Positions 16,353 through 25,356 of a DNA stretch of 64,000 nt are shown here, in pieces; positions within the stretch are counted from its first letter, which is position 1, and each line of letters starts with the position of its first letter. A program made the position numbers and the translations under genes. The DNA is taken from positions 62,001-126,000 of the forward strand of contig NZ_RIAS01000018.1 in assembly GCF_003719335.1 (NCBI RefSeq), written 5' to 3'. This stretch comes from Paenibacillus amylolyticus (GTDB lineage: Bacteria > Bacillota > Bacilli > Paenibacillales > Paenibacillaceae). The notes below the pieces were generated by a model, which was not told the DNA's origin, made no database searches, and saw nothing but the letters and a program-made list of their open reading frames with translations.

Positions 16353-18164
16353 TTGAAACTTGTTAGGTGGATAGCTTCGAGCCTCAGACTTAAATTACTC
16401 AGCATGTTCATCATCCTCAGTTCTGTACCGCTGATTATCGTTGGATTAATTTCGTACCACAAGTCATATACCGTTGTATCGAATCACAACAAAGCCTCCA
16501 CCCAACTGGCTGCGGACCAGCTTGCCAGAAACATCGACATCATGTTTGAAGATACGGAGCGGCTACTAGAACTGGGCAAGAATCCACAAGTTCTACAGTA
16601 TTTGTACGCGCAATCCGAGTCGTATGGCGAAGCAAAGGCTATTTTACAGACCTACAATCTCTACCGTGAAACCTACAAATACGATAAGGTACTTAACATC
16701 TCGTTTGTTAACTTCTATGGCAAAGGCATCAGTGAGCGAAAAGGAGTATTCAAGCTGGATCGTAACCCGCTTCGCAATCCCTATTTTCAGTATCTGGTAC
16801 AGTACCCAAACGCTATTTTGCGAATTCCTCATGCTGCACCTTATGCGGAATATAACCGTTTGGATGGTTTTGTATATCCAAAACAGAATGCGCTTTCAAT
16901 TATGACGACCGTCAAAGAACGCATTACACATGAAGTGATCGGCTTTATTGTGATTGATATGAATGATTCATTCATAGATGATTTTTTGACAACGACGAAA
17001 ATTAAAGATTCCGGCTTCTTTTATATTAATGATCAATATGGGAAAACACTTTTCACACCGCCTGCGGGCGAGGCATCTCTCGCCATCATCAACCAGATCA
17101 ACTCCGTGCCTCTACACGCAGAGCAAGATAGCTTTAACTTGTCCGCAGGCTCGAAACCGCAGTTTGTTGTATATAGTACATCCAGGCAGACGGGATGGAA
17201 AATCATCGGAGCTGCGCCTTTTCAAGAAATTATTACGGAGGCCAATGGCATTCGCCAGTTAATTATCATCAGTGTTTTATTAAGCGCATTTTTTGCGATT
17301 TCTTTATATTTTTTCCTGAATAACAGACTCATTCATCCCATCCAAATTCTCATGAACAAGATGCGTAAAGCAGCCAGCGGATATTTGGAGGTCAAAGTCA
17401 CCCCTACCGGTTCGGACGAAATCGCGGATTTAGGGCAAAGTTTCAACATCATGCTGGAGAAAATCAAAACGCTGATTGACCAAAGCATCAAAGAAAATGA
17501 ACAAGTCAAAATAGCCGAATTGCGAACGTTGCAAGCGCAGATTAACCCGCATTTTCTATACAATACGCTGGAGTCCATCATCTGGATGGCCGAAGCCGAA
17601 AAAAAGGAAAGTGTGATCAAGCTGGTTCAGGCACTCTCCAAGTTCTTTCGGTTGGGTCTGAACAAAGGCTTTGATTGGGTATCGATCCAGACGGAGCTTG
17701 AACATGCGCGCAATTATCTGGTAATTCAGCAGATGAGGTATCACGATATTTTGACATACGAAATCAAGGTTGAGCATCAGCTTCAAGAGTATCCCATCCT
17801 GAAAATGACACTACAGCCTCTAATCGAAAACGCCATCTATCATGGCATTAAAAACAAACGGGGTCAAGGACTCATCTCGATTCAGGGTTACTCCGATGAT
17901 ACTAGCATTGTGCTCACCGTGCGGGACAACGGCATTGGCATGAACACTGAACAACTGACACAGTTGAGAGAAAAATTAGAACAACCAGCAGGCTCCCGCT
18001 CTCCTCAAGAAAATGAGCAAGACGGAGGGTTTGGTCTGTTGAATGTGCATGACCGCATTCGTCTCTATTTTGGCCCTTCCTATGGCGTTGAGATGGAAAG
18101 CACGTATATGGAAGGAAGTACATTTCAGATTCGCATCCCCAAAAGCAAGGAGGTACAGCATTGA
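16353..18164 (+). CDS. Sensor histidine kinase, YesM/LytS type
   Basis: This 603-residue membrane kinase has a first membrane helix at about residues 16-35 and an extracellular sensor of about 260 residues with a double-Cache-like pattern. A second helix at about 301-322 leads into a HAMP linker (NRLIHPIQILMNKMRKAA). The His_kinase domain follows, with LQAQINPHFLYN placing the phospho-accepting His near 400. The ATPase has N-box LQPLIENAIYHGI and G-boxes VRDNGIGM and GFGLLNV. The TTG at 16353 has GGAGTGG six bases upstream; the ATG five codons earlier has none. Its stop overlaps the regulator start by four bases. It presumably senses sugar, directly or through the lipoprotein encoded two genes on. 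Confidence 0.92.
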   Translation: MKLVRWIASSLRLKLLSMFIILSSVPLIIVGLISYHKSYTVVSNHNKASTQLAADQLARNIDIMFEDTERLLELGKNPQVLQYLYAQSESYGEAKAILQTYNLYRETYKYDKVLNISFVNFYGKGISERKGVFKLDRNPLRNPYFQYLVQYPNAILRIPHAAPYAEYNRLDGFVYPKQNALSIMTTVKERITHEVIGFIVIDMNDSFIDDFLTTTKIKDSGFFYINDQYGKTLFTPPAGEASLAIINQINSVPLHAEQDSFNLSAGSKPQFVVYSTSRQTGWKIIGAAPFQEIITEANGIRQLIIISVLLSAFFAISLYFFLNNRLIHPIQILMNKMRKAASGYLEVKVTPTGSDEIADLGQSFNIMLEKIKTLIDQSIKENEQVKIAELRTLQAQINPHFLYNTLESIIWMAEAEKKESVIKLVQALSKFFRLGLNKGFDWVSIQTELEHARNYLVIQQMRYHDILTYEIKVEHQLQEYPILKMTLQPLIENAIYHGIKNKRGQGLISIQGYSDDTSIVLTVRDNGIGMNTEQLTQLREKLEQPAGSRSPQENEQDGGFGLLNVHDRIRLYFGPSYGVEMESTYMEGSTFQIRIPKSKEVQH

Positions 18165-19759
18165 AAAAGGTGATGATTGTCGATGATGAAATCGGGATTC
18201 GGGAGAACATACGCAACAGCGTACAATGGGAAAAGGAAGGTTTTCACTACTGCGGAGATGCACCGGATGGGGAGCTGGCTTTACCCTTAATCGAAGAATG
18301 GGCACCTGATATTCTCATTACCGACATTAAAATGCCGTTTATGAACGGTTTAGAGCTGGCCTCTATCATCCGTGCACAAAAACCCCAGATCAAGATCATT
18401 ATTATGAGCGGACATGATGAGTTCAGTTATGCCCAGGAGGCGATCCGTCTTGGCGTTACTGAATATTGTCTTAAACCCGTCAGCGCAACAGAACTTCTTC
18501 AGATTTTGCATGAAGTCAGTCAGAAGATGGATGAAGAAGAACAACGACTGAGTAGTCTTTCGATGACCAAAGAAAAACTGCTCGCCGATCTGTGCGGGGG
18601 TCTCATCGGTACATCGGATGCCATCGATTCTGCCAAAAAGCTTTCCCTGTCTCTTTCGGCGAAATTCTACACCATCGTCATTATGGATATCAGACCCCAT
18701 GATGATTCTCAAAACTCGGAGTTATTATTAAATAAAACACTTCGGATTCTGGAGGAATTCTGTAGCGTCGATGTGGAACTCCTCTCTTACATTCGTAGTC
18801 GAACGGAACGGGTGCTGTTGCTCAAATCCAGCTCCGAAAACCGTATTATGGCTTATCTGGAACAGCTTCGAGGACAGATTCGTCTGGATCTGGAGCAGCA
18901 GTTCAACTGCAGTGTCGTTATTGGCATTGGCCGCAATCAGGAGCGCCTGCAAGGCATTCATGTTTCCTATCTTGAAGCAGATGAAGACAAATATATTACG
19001 CGTTTGACCCAGCAAAACAAAGCCTCATTGCGGGAGATTCACCTGGATGAGAAAATGAATATTTTGTTAGATCGCAGTCGGTTTCTTGAGTTTCTCAAGA
19101 TTGGTGATCCCCATCTGCGTGACAGCTTTGTACAGGAATTCGCAGCTCCATTACAGTCGATAGACTGGAATGCTTCATCATATGGCGTTTATTTGTTGAA
19201 CGATCTTACACTAGAATCCTTCCGACTCGCGAATCAAATCTTTCGTATGGGCGCTGACCCGGATGAGAACATTCGGAGCTTACAGCAGATGATTCGGGGA
19301 ATTACAAGCTGGGAAGCCTGCACTCAATACTTGCGCTATCTGCTCGAACAATTATGGCAGCGAAGAGCAGCATCTTCTGGCAAATACAGTGATGTCATTG
19401 ATCAGGTCAAAGCGTATGTGTCTGGGCAATACAATAACGAGCAGGTTTCCTTGAAGAGCATCTCAGCACATGTGCGTATTAGCCCAAGTCATCTCAGTAA
19501 AATTTTCAGCCAAGAAACTGGTCAAACCATAACGGAATACTTAACCCAAGTGAGAATCGGCAAAGCCAAAGAATTGCTCAAAACAACGAGCAACAAGACG
19601 TTTGAGATTGCATTCAAGGTCGGCTATAACGATCCACACTATTTTTCAAATATATTCAAAAAGACAACCGGATGTACGCCCAAGGAATATCGCACTCGGG
19701 GGGCCGTGGTACCCGATGAAACATCTGTGGACATGAGAAAAGAGCCCATGTATGAGTAA
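18161..19759 (+). CDS. Response regulator with AraC-type DNA-binding domain (YesN type)
   Basis: This 532-residue protein has an N-terminal receiver domain starting MKKVMIVDDEIG. The phosphorylated Asp is about residue 55 in ILITDIKMPF, with Lys105 in EYCLKPVSA. A long middle region of about 290 residues follows, and then a C-terminal AraC helix-turn-helix pair (ISAHVRISPSHLSKIFSQET and GYNDPHYFSNIFKKTTGCTP). It starts with a TTG after AAGGAGGT and overlaps the kinase gene. The natural target is the divergent importer promoter at about 16150, inferred from neighbourhood. The end overlaps the downstream lipoprotein gene by eight bases, so the three are translated as a unit. Confidence 0.92.
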   Translation: MKKVMIVDDEIGIRENIRNSVQWEKEGFHYCGDAPDGELALPLIEEWAPDILITDIKMPFMNGLELASIIRAQKPQIKIIIMSGHDEFSYAQEAIRLGVTEYCLKPVSATELLQILHEVSQKMDEEEQRLSSLSMTKEKLLADLCGGLIGTSDAIDSAKKLSLSLSAKFYTIVIMDIRPHDDSQNSELLLNKTLRILEEFCSVDVELLSYIRSRTERVLLLKSSSENRIMAYLEQLRGQIRLDLEQQFNCSVVIGIGRNQERLQGIHVSYLEADEDKYITRLTQQNKASLREIHLDEKMNILLDRSRFLEFLKIGDPHLRDSFVQEFAAPLQSIDWNASSYGVYLLNDLTLESFRLANQIFRMGADPDENIRSLQQMIRGITSWEACTQYLRYLLEQLWQRRAASSGKYSDVIDQVKAYVSGQYNNEQVSLKSISAHVRISPSHLSKIFSQETGQTITEYLTQVRIGKAKELLKTTSNKTFEIAFKVGYNDPHYFSNIFKKTTGCTPKEYRTRGAVVPDETSVDMRKEPMYE

Positions 19760-20765
19760 GCTCCAAAGGGCTGGCTGGCTCTTGTTGTTGATCTTGCTTG
19801 TATTAACTATAACTGCTTGCTCGAAAAGCACTTCGAGTTCAACGATAAATTCGGATACAGGCGCTCTACATCCCAAACGTCAGGAAGCAAGCCAGTATGC
19901 TACTACAGCTGCGGAACCATCCGTGGCCAAAAACAAAACCTTTGGAATTATCTATCCGATGACCTATCCGACATATGAGATGATCACGATGGATGCTGCA
20001 CAATCTGCTGAAAAACATCATGTGACTCTTACCGTCAATGCGCCGGACGAAGCAAGTACCGAACAGCAAATACGCATTCTCGAAAACATGATCAAACAAC
20101 ATGTTGACGGGATTGCCATCGCTCCTATTGATGTTGCCGCGCTCACACCGGTCATTCATAAAGCTACGGCAGCAGGTATTCCGGTGATTACATTTGAATC
20201 CGATGCACCTTCCAGCGAGCGGGTTGCGTATGTCGGAGCGGACAATTATCAAACGGGACGACAGTTTGCTCAGACCACAGCCAGGCTACTAAATAATGAA
20301 GGCATGATTTTAGTCGAAAGTGGTATGGAAGAGATCGTTGGTCTGCAGCAGCGTCTGGACGGATTCATTGATTATATTCGCAATGACACCGACATCGAAA
20401 TTTTGGAAGTCAGATACAATCAAGGCAATGAAGACCGAGCAGTCAACGATATTGAATCCATGATTGATGCACACCCCCATTTTAATGCAGTTGTGGGGCT
20501 GGATTTTGTATCCGTTTCAGCTTCTACTCTCGTTTGGAAAGCCAAAGGGTTGAACCGGCATCTTATTGCTTTTGGTGGCAATTCAATTAGTGAAAAAGGA
20601 CTGTTAAATGGGCAGGTATCATCCGTAATTTCGCAAAATGAGCAGGTATGGGGGACAAAAATTATTGAAACGTTGCTGCGTGCAAGTGAAGGTCTTCCTG
20701 TTGAGGATTTTATCAATACGGGTATAACGGAAATCAACCAAAATAGGATTACATCTGAGTACTGA
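19752..20765 (+). CDS. Sugar-binding lipoprotein associated with the two-component system
   Basis: This 337-residue lipoprotein has a hydrophobic signal followed by lipobox TITAC (Cys at 23) and a serine-rich linker. The type I periplasmic-binding fold carries IIYPMTYPTYEMITMDAAQS, VDGIAIAPIDVAALTPVIH, IPVITFESDAPSSERVAYV and a C-terminal SVISQNEQVWGTKII. It is more like the ribose/xylose-binding and ChvE/LsrB-type sensors than the importer's own YtfQ proteins. Being translationally coupled to the kinase and regulator and lacking transporter genes, it most likely acts as an extracellular ligand presenter for the kinase. That role is inferred. A bidirectional terminator follows. Confidence 0.87.
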   Translation: MSKLQRAGWLLLLILLVLTITACSKSTSSSTINSDTGALHPKRQEASQYATTAAEPSVAKNKTFGIIYPMTYPTYEMITMDAAQSAEKHHVTLTVNAPDEASTEQQIRILENMIKQHVDGIAIAPIDVAALTPVIHKATAAGIPVITFESDAPSSERVAYVGADNYQTGRQFAQTTARLLNNEGMILVESGMEEIVGLQQRLDGFIDYIRNDTDIEILEVRYNQGNEDRAVNDIESMIDAHPHFNAVVGLDFVSVSASTLVWKAKGLNRHLIAFGGNSISEKGLLNGQVSSVISQNEQVWGTKIIETLLRASEGLPVEDFINTGITEINQNRITSEY

Positions 20766-20772
20766 CGAATCA

Positions 20773-20826
20773 AAATCACCCTCTAGAATAGCCTTTCAAA
20801 GGGCTTCGCTATAGGGTGATTTTTAA
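20773..20826. terminator. Bidirectional terminator between convergent operons
   Basis: AAAATCACCCT and AGGGTGATTTTT form the outer stem, with further pairing inside (ATAGC/GCTAT and CCTTT/AAAGG). It ends with T-runs in both directions, serving the lipoprotein gene on the plus strand and the GH105 operon on the minus strand. Confidence 0.8.
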
Positions 20827-20855
20827 TCAAATCATGAAGATAGTATTATCTTTTT

Positions 20856-21935
20856 TTAAGACACTTCAGCAACAACTGAAGACCTTAAGCCCTCAATGAG
20901 GATAAATAACGTCAACGCTTGTCCATAGCCCATCGGACTAATCGGTATTTCTTTATAAAACTGGGCATCATGCCCTACAGGTGTTCCATAAGATACTTGC
21001 TGTACAACTCCGGTTTCATCAATATGCTGCAACACAGCTTCAAGCGCCCTCATCCCCGTATCAAGATAGGATTCATCGAGGTAACCATAACGGATTCCCT
21101 TGAGAATTCCGTATCCAAACGCTGCCGTTGCGGACGTTTCTTTATAGGAGTCTGGATCATCCAGTACCGTATGCCACATGCCATCCTCATGTTGCAGCTT
21201 GCTAAGTGCTCTGACTTGCGCAGTCGCTGTATCGAGCAGATAAGACTTCAGCACATCTTCAATGGGGATGATATTTAGAAAATCCATCACTCCAGCCGTA
21301 TACCATGCATTGCCTCTTCCCCAATGAACAGCCCCATAATTATGGTTTTCATTGAAATCCCAGCCGTGATAGAACAATCCGCTTTGTTTATTGTACAGAT
21401 ATTTAATATGCACAAGGAACTGTCGTTTGGCTTCTTCCACATAGGCTGGTTTCTCAAAGTGCACTCCTGCTTTGGCCAAAAACAGCACCGTCATAAAAAG
21501 AGTATCGATCAGAATCTGACCATCATTCGCATCTCCCGTGATCATATGCTGGAACGCACCATCTCCGGTCCGCAGCAGTTCTTCCATAATCCAGCTACTC
21601 CATTCTTCACAGACACGTTCGTATGCTTTGTTTCCGGTCAGCTGGCTTAGTGCCATCAAAGTAAGCAACGGTGCACAGGTATTCACATTTTTCTCGGGTA
21701 GTCCCTCCATCAGCCTGGCATCATACCAGGATTCAAGAAAACGAAGCACTTCAGCATCGTTGGTTGCTTCATAGAGCTGAAGGAGACCGTAAAGTCCGAC
21801 CCCTTGCGGCCATTCCCACAGATGAATGTCGATCAGTCCAATAGGGAACTGTTCGTTGATGCTTGTGTTTTTCATCGATTTCATCGCACCCGATACCTTG
21901 CTTATTTTCTCCATAAGCATATCTTGATTCAGCAT
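20856..21935 (-). CDS. Glycoside hydrolase family 105 (unsaturated rhamnogalacturonyl hydrolase-like)
   Basis: This 359-residue enzyme without signal peptide folds as an alpha6/alpha6 barrel. It shares landmarks with YteR/YesR: PIGLIDIHLWEWPQGVGLYG near the N-terminus, DGQILIDTLFMTVLFLAKAG (its Asp matches the catalytic Asp position of YteR), YGAVHWGRGNAWYTAGVMD, and KETSATAAFGYGILKG. GH105 enzymes remove the 4,5-unsaturated uronic acid left by polysaccharide lyases, here inside the cell. It is the last gene of the operon headed by the AraC regulator, 35 bases after the 851-residue protein. This implies that pectin- or other uronate-containing oligosaccharides enter through the transporter upstream. 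Substrate class is inferred from the family. Confidence 0.88.
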   Translation of the reverse strand: MLNQDMLMEKISKVSGAMKSMKNTSINEQFPIGLIDIHLWEWPQGVGLYGLLQLYEATNDAEVLRFLESWYDARLMEGLPEKNVNTCAPLLTLMALSQLTGNKAYERVCEEWSSWIMEELLRTGDGAFQHMITGDANDGQILIDTLFMTVLFLAKAGVHFEKPAYVEEAKRQFLVHIKYLYNKQSGLFYHGWDFNENHNYGAVHWGRGNAWYTAGVMDFLNIIPIEDVLKSYLLDTATAQVRALSKLQHEDGMWHTVLDDPDSYKETSATAAFGYGILKGIRYGYLDESYLDTGMRALEAVLQHIDETGVVQQVSYGTPVGHDAQFYKEIPISPMGYGQALTLFILIEGLRSSVVAEVS

Positions 21936-21970
21936 GTTAGTTTCACTCCCCAGATTTTATTGCACACGAT

Positions 21971-24526
21971 TCAACGTTTAATGTCATCTAGATGCAATTG
22001 TCCCCTAACACCATGACCTGCGTGTACGATTTCCTCTCCTTGAACAAGTAAAGGTTTATTCATTCCCCACTGAACGGAACCGTATATCGGATCGGTCAGG
22101 CTAAGCGTCAGAGAAGTACTGTCAAATTGCGGGCTGGAAGAACGAACTTGGTCTACAAAATGGCTAAATGATCCGAATTGCAATTCATTGCCTGCTCTGA
22201 TAATCCAGGCATTACGCAATCCAGGGGAAACAAGTTCACGCTCTCTTGTCACTCCGTTCTCCTCCATGCTCGTTCCATTCGCTGCATATAGAGCCACATA
22301 CCCTTTATCCAGACGGCCAAAATACCAATTCTCATGTTTCTCCCATGTCGTGAAAAATGACGTAGGAAAATAAGCATGTGTCCAATCCGAAGTATGCGTT
22401 GCCGGAATATCAAACATCATCAAAGCTATCGCTTCATGCTGAACAACGTCAGGCAAAATACCATTTCCAGCCCAGAAACAAGGCCTACCATCCCCATGTT
22501 TGTATATCTCTGCGGGATGATTCACCCATACCTGCGCCTCTGGCGACAGGGACAGATGGTTGACATGCTCCTGATAACCTGGCTTGCCTGGTCGAAAGCG
22601 AATGATGGAAGACAAAGCGTACTCCGCTGTTCGATAATGATAGAGTCTGGCATACCCTCCCTTGCCCTGCTGATTGGTAAACGTTAACTGTTGATTTTCC
22701 TCAAGCAAGAGATGTTCCTGATAAGCGGCAGGAGGGATATAATCGGATAAACTCAAAGCCACGTTACTAATTGAATAATTGTTTACATGACCGACACCAT
22801 AACCGATCCAGCACATGGACGTTGTCCCCGCGGCATAACTCCCCAGCAATTCTTTCTCATAGCTACGCCCAAACGTGGTGGACATCACCCCTTGATGCAT
22901 CTGAATCGTAATATAATAAAATAACAAATCCATTGCTTTTTTCGCTTGCTGTCTAAGTTGTTCATTCTGAGCAAACTCGTAAATATGCAAGAGTCCCACG
23001 GCATCAATGGGAATGTACGCACTAGAATTCCATTCAGCCAATCCTTCTTCCATAAAGCGTTCAAACCATAAAGCAAGCCTCTGTTCTGCCTTCTGACGAT
23101 GTACTTCACCGGTTTCACCACTATTCGTGAACATTTCTTCCCCAAACAGTTGCCCCGCTAACAGTTCGTTCGTATGGAACAACAACGCATGATTCTCACT
23201 GAAAAACCACATCACATCATCGCCAGGTTCATCGATCCAATACCGATAATTCAGGATACTTGCTTTTACCCGCTCCCAGAATGCTTCACTGAACAACCCG
23301 CTATCTCGTTCATCTCTCCATAGCCGGAACAGCCCTACGAGATAAAAATCACTACAATCCTTCCGCTCTTCAATGCCCTCCACACCTTCTAACAACATGG
23401 TCTCCGCGTCTTGCACATTGCCATTTGTTTTTAGCATAGCGATCGCTGTGTGAATGTTAGAGCTACCCTTCTCGGCAATACATTGCAGAGCCAGCAATTT
23501 GCGGGTTTCAATATCTTTGGCTTGATGAGCAGCCTCATCATAACGGGTATCGTAGGATTGGCAACCAAACTTCTTGGTGAGAACTACGTTTGAAACCGAA
23601 ATGGTCAGCGTGAAATAGACGTAATGATGTCCAATTTCATTGGTATGTCCCAGAACCAGATCCGCTTCCTTCTCGGCGATCTGTATCGTCTTATTTTCGG
23701 TGCCATCAAAGAAATTGCCATACTCAACATGCATCTCTCTGACGATATCTGGCAAGGAAAGCGGAAGCTTAAGTTTAATCTGTTCGCCTTTAAAAATATC
23801 TGAAGGAAAGTAAGCTTGTTCCAGAGCGCGCTCGGCGGATCGCACAGGCTCTACCAAATGAGAAGCAATAGGCAGCGAAACATGCAATTCTTCGTTTCCA
23901 AGGTATTCTACGGCAAAAGCATACATCGTATCTCGTTCAGCCAGATCCTCCCAGCAGGCATAAATCTCATTGACTCCGGCTGTAAGCTCAGCTTGAATCA
24001 CGATTTCCTGCTCTTTATTACGAACAAACGGCGCAAAATCCGTTACCTGTTCTCCATTGATCCACAGTGTCAGGCTTCCATACGTTTTGATTCGGAATGA
24101 GGCCTTATGAGCGGTCGGAGAGACCAGACGTGTCGCGGCATAACTACGCAGATGAGTGGGCACAAACCAGAAGCCTGATTTCTCTACTCGTGGATTACCC
24201 CAGGGAGAATAGATCTCCCATGACATCCCATCCTGCTCTCCTCGAAATGGATCTCCCGGACTCGGAAACTCACTCCATTGATCGAAAAATCGGGATACAG
24301 GCTGTGATCTTCTATGTTCAACAAACTCTTGCCTGCACGGGTTTTCGTGAATGGCAAATCCATCGATAAGCCAATCATTAATATCTCCCTCCATCGTTGT
24401 TGGAACAAAGGTAACAGGCTCCGTATATATACCACTGATCAACCAATGATTGATGACCTGATTTCCGCCTAGTTTCATCGGCTTGTAATTCAAAGTATCC
24501 GTCCCGTCCTGGGTGGATTCTACCAT
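21971..24526 (-). CDS. Large cytoplasmic protein of unknown family, probable glycoside hydrolase or lyase
   Basis: This 851-residue protein has no signal peptide or membrane segment. Three regions can be seen. Residues 1-320 look beta-rich and include a galactose-binding-like module (TYGSLTLWINGEQVTDF, ELTAGVNEIYACWED). Residues 325-590 look alpha-helical, like an alpha/alpha toroid, with conserved-looking clusters WFFSENHALLFHTNELLAGQ (440-459), GLAEWNSSAYIPIDAVGL and GAASTTS-like GSYAAGTTSMCWIGYG. Residues 600-851 return to beta structure. Asn-His and Glu in the SENH cluster are candidate active-site residues. The gene lies five bases from the permease gene and upstream of GH105, so action on the same imported oligosaccharide is likely. 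I could not place it in a named family. Confidence 0.7.
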   Translation of the reverse strand: MVESTQDGTDTLNYKPMKLGGNQVINHWLISGIYTEPVTFVPTTMEGDINDWLIDGFAIHENPCRQEFVEHRRSQPVSRFFDQWSEFPSPGDPFRGEQDGMSWEIYSPWGNPRVEKSGFWFVPTHLRSYAATRLVSPTAHKASFRIKTYGSLTLWINGEQVTDFAPFVRNKEQEIVIQAELTAGVNEIYACWEDLAERDTMYAFAVEYLGNEELHVSLPIASHLVEPVRSAERALEQAYFPSDIFKGEQIKLKLPLSLPDIVREMHVEYGNFFDGTENKTIQIAEKEADLVLGHTNEIGHHYVYFTLTISVSNVVLTKKFGCQSYDTRYDEAAHQAKDIETRKLLALQCIAEKGSSNIHTAIAMLKTNGNVQDAETMLLEGVEGIEERKDCSDFYLVGLFRLWRDERDSGLFSEAFWERVKASILNYRYWIDEPGDDVMWFFSENHALLFHTNELLAGQLFGEEMFTNSGETGEVHRQKAEQRLALWFERFMEEGLAEWNSSAYIPIDAVGLLHIYEFAQNEQLRQQAKKAMDLLFYYITIQMHQGVMSTTFGRSYEKELLGSYAAGTTSMCWIGYGVGHVNNYSISNVALSLSDYIPPAAYQEHLLLEENQQLTFTNQQGKGGYARLYHYRTAEYALSSIIRFRPGKPGYQEHVNHLSLSPEAQVWVNHPAEIYKHGDGRPCFWAGNGILPDVVQHEAIALMMFDIPATHTSDWTHAYFPTSFFTTWEKHENWYFGRLDKGYVALYAANGTSMEENGVTRERELVSPGLRNAWIIRAGNELQFGSFSHFVDQVRSSSPQFDSTSLTLSLTDPIYGSVQWGMNKPLLVQGEEIVHAGHGVRGQLHLDDIKR

Positions 24527-24531
24527 TTAAC

Positions 24532-25356
24532 TCATCCTTTCATGCCTGAAGTAATCATACCGCTGACAAAATAACGCTGGAAAACCATAAAAACAATTAA
24601 GACCGGAAGCATCGTAATAACGGACATGGCAAGCAGGCTTCCCCAGTCGACGTTGTATTCTCCAATAAAATTAGAGAGTGCCAGCTGAATGGTGTATTTG
24701 GATGGATCACTGATTGCAATTAACGGCCATACAAAATCATCCCATCTCCACATAAACGAAAAGATCGCAAGGACAGCCAGAATGGGCTTGGCTATCGGAA
24801 GAATAATGCTCCAGTAAATTTTCCATTCTCCCGCTCCATCCATACGAGCCGCTTCTAACAACTCATCCGGTACGGTCAGCAAATATTGCCGCATAAGGAA
24901 CACACCCGTCGGCGTTGCTGCAGGCGGAATGATGATGGCAAGCAGGCTGTTATATAAACCGAGTGCACTTAACACTTTGAAGATCGGGATCATAATGACC
25001 TCAATCGGGATCATAAGTGTTGAGATAAAAGCAATGAGTATAATGGAGCTTCCACGGAAGCGATACTTTGCGAGTGCAAAGCCTGCCATGGAATTGATCA
25101 ATAACAGTAGCAACGTTGAAGAGAGCGTGACGATCGTACTATTCATAAAATACAAGCCAAAATCGCCTTTTTTGAATGCCGCCTTGAAATGTTCAAAGGT
25201 CACTGGATCTGGCCACAATTTAGGAGGAAAGCTATACAGATCGCTATTTGTCTTTAGGGCAGAAATTACAACCCATAACACAGGTAGTAGCCACAACACT
25301 GCGGCCACACTTAACATACCGTAGATGGTGATTTTAACCATAGGTTTCATGACCAT
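24532..25356 (-). CDS. CUT1 sugar ABC permease, MalG type
   Basis: This 274-residue permease has six membrane helices. The EAA loop LLEAARMDGAGEWKIYWSII contacts the ATPase, and the start KITIYGMLSVAAVLWLLPVL and the end FQRYFVSGMITSGMKG are standard for the MalG/AraQ class. The start overlaps the stop of the partner permease (ATGA-type coupling), and AGGAGGGG lies nine bases before it. With the permease at 25356 it forms the import channel for the sugar bound by the lipoprotein at 26374. No ATPase gene is linked, so an MsmX-like shared ATPase is presumed. Confidence 0.9.
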   Translation of the reverse strand: MVMKPMVKITIYGMLSVAAVLWLLPVLWVVISALKTNSDLYSFPPKLWPDPVTFEHFKAAFKKGDFGLYFMNSTIVTLSSTLLLLLINSMAGFALAKYRFRGSSIILIAFISTLMIPIEVIMIPIFKVLSALGLYNSLLAIIIPPAATPTGVFLMRQYLLTVPDELLEAARMDGAGEWKIYWSIILPIAKPILAVLAIFSFMWRWDDFVWPLIAISDPSKYTIQLALSNFIGEYNVDWGSLLAMSVITMLPVLIVFMVFQRYFVSGMITSGMKG

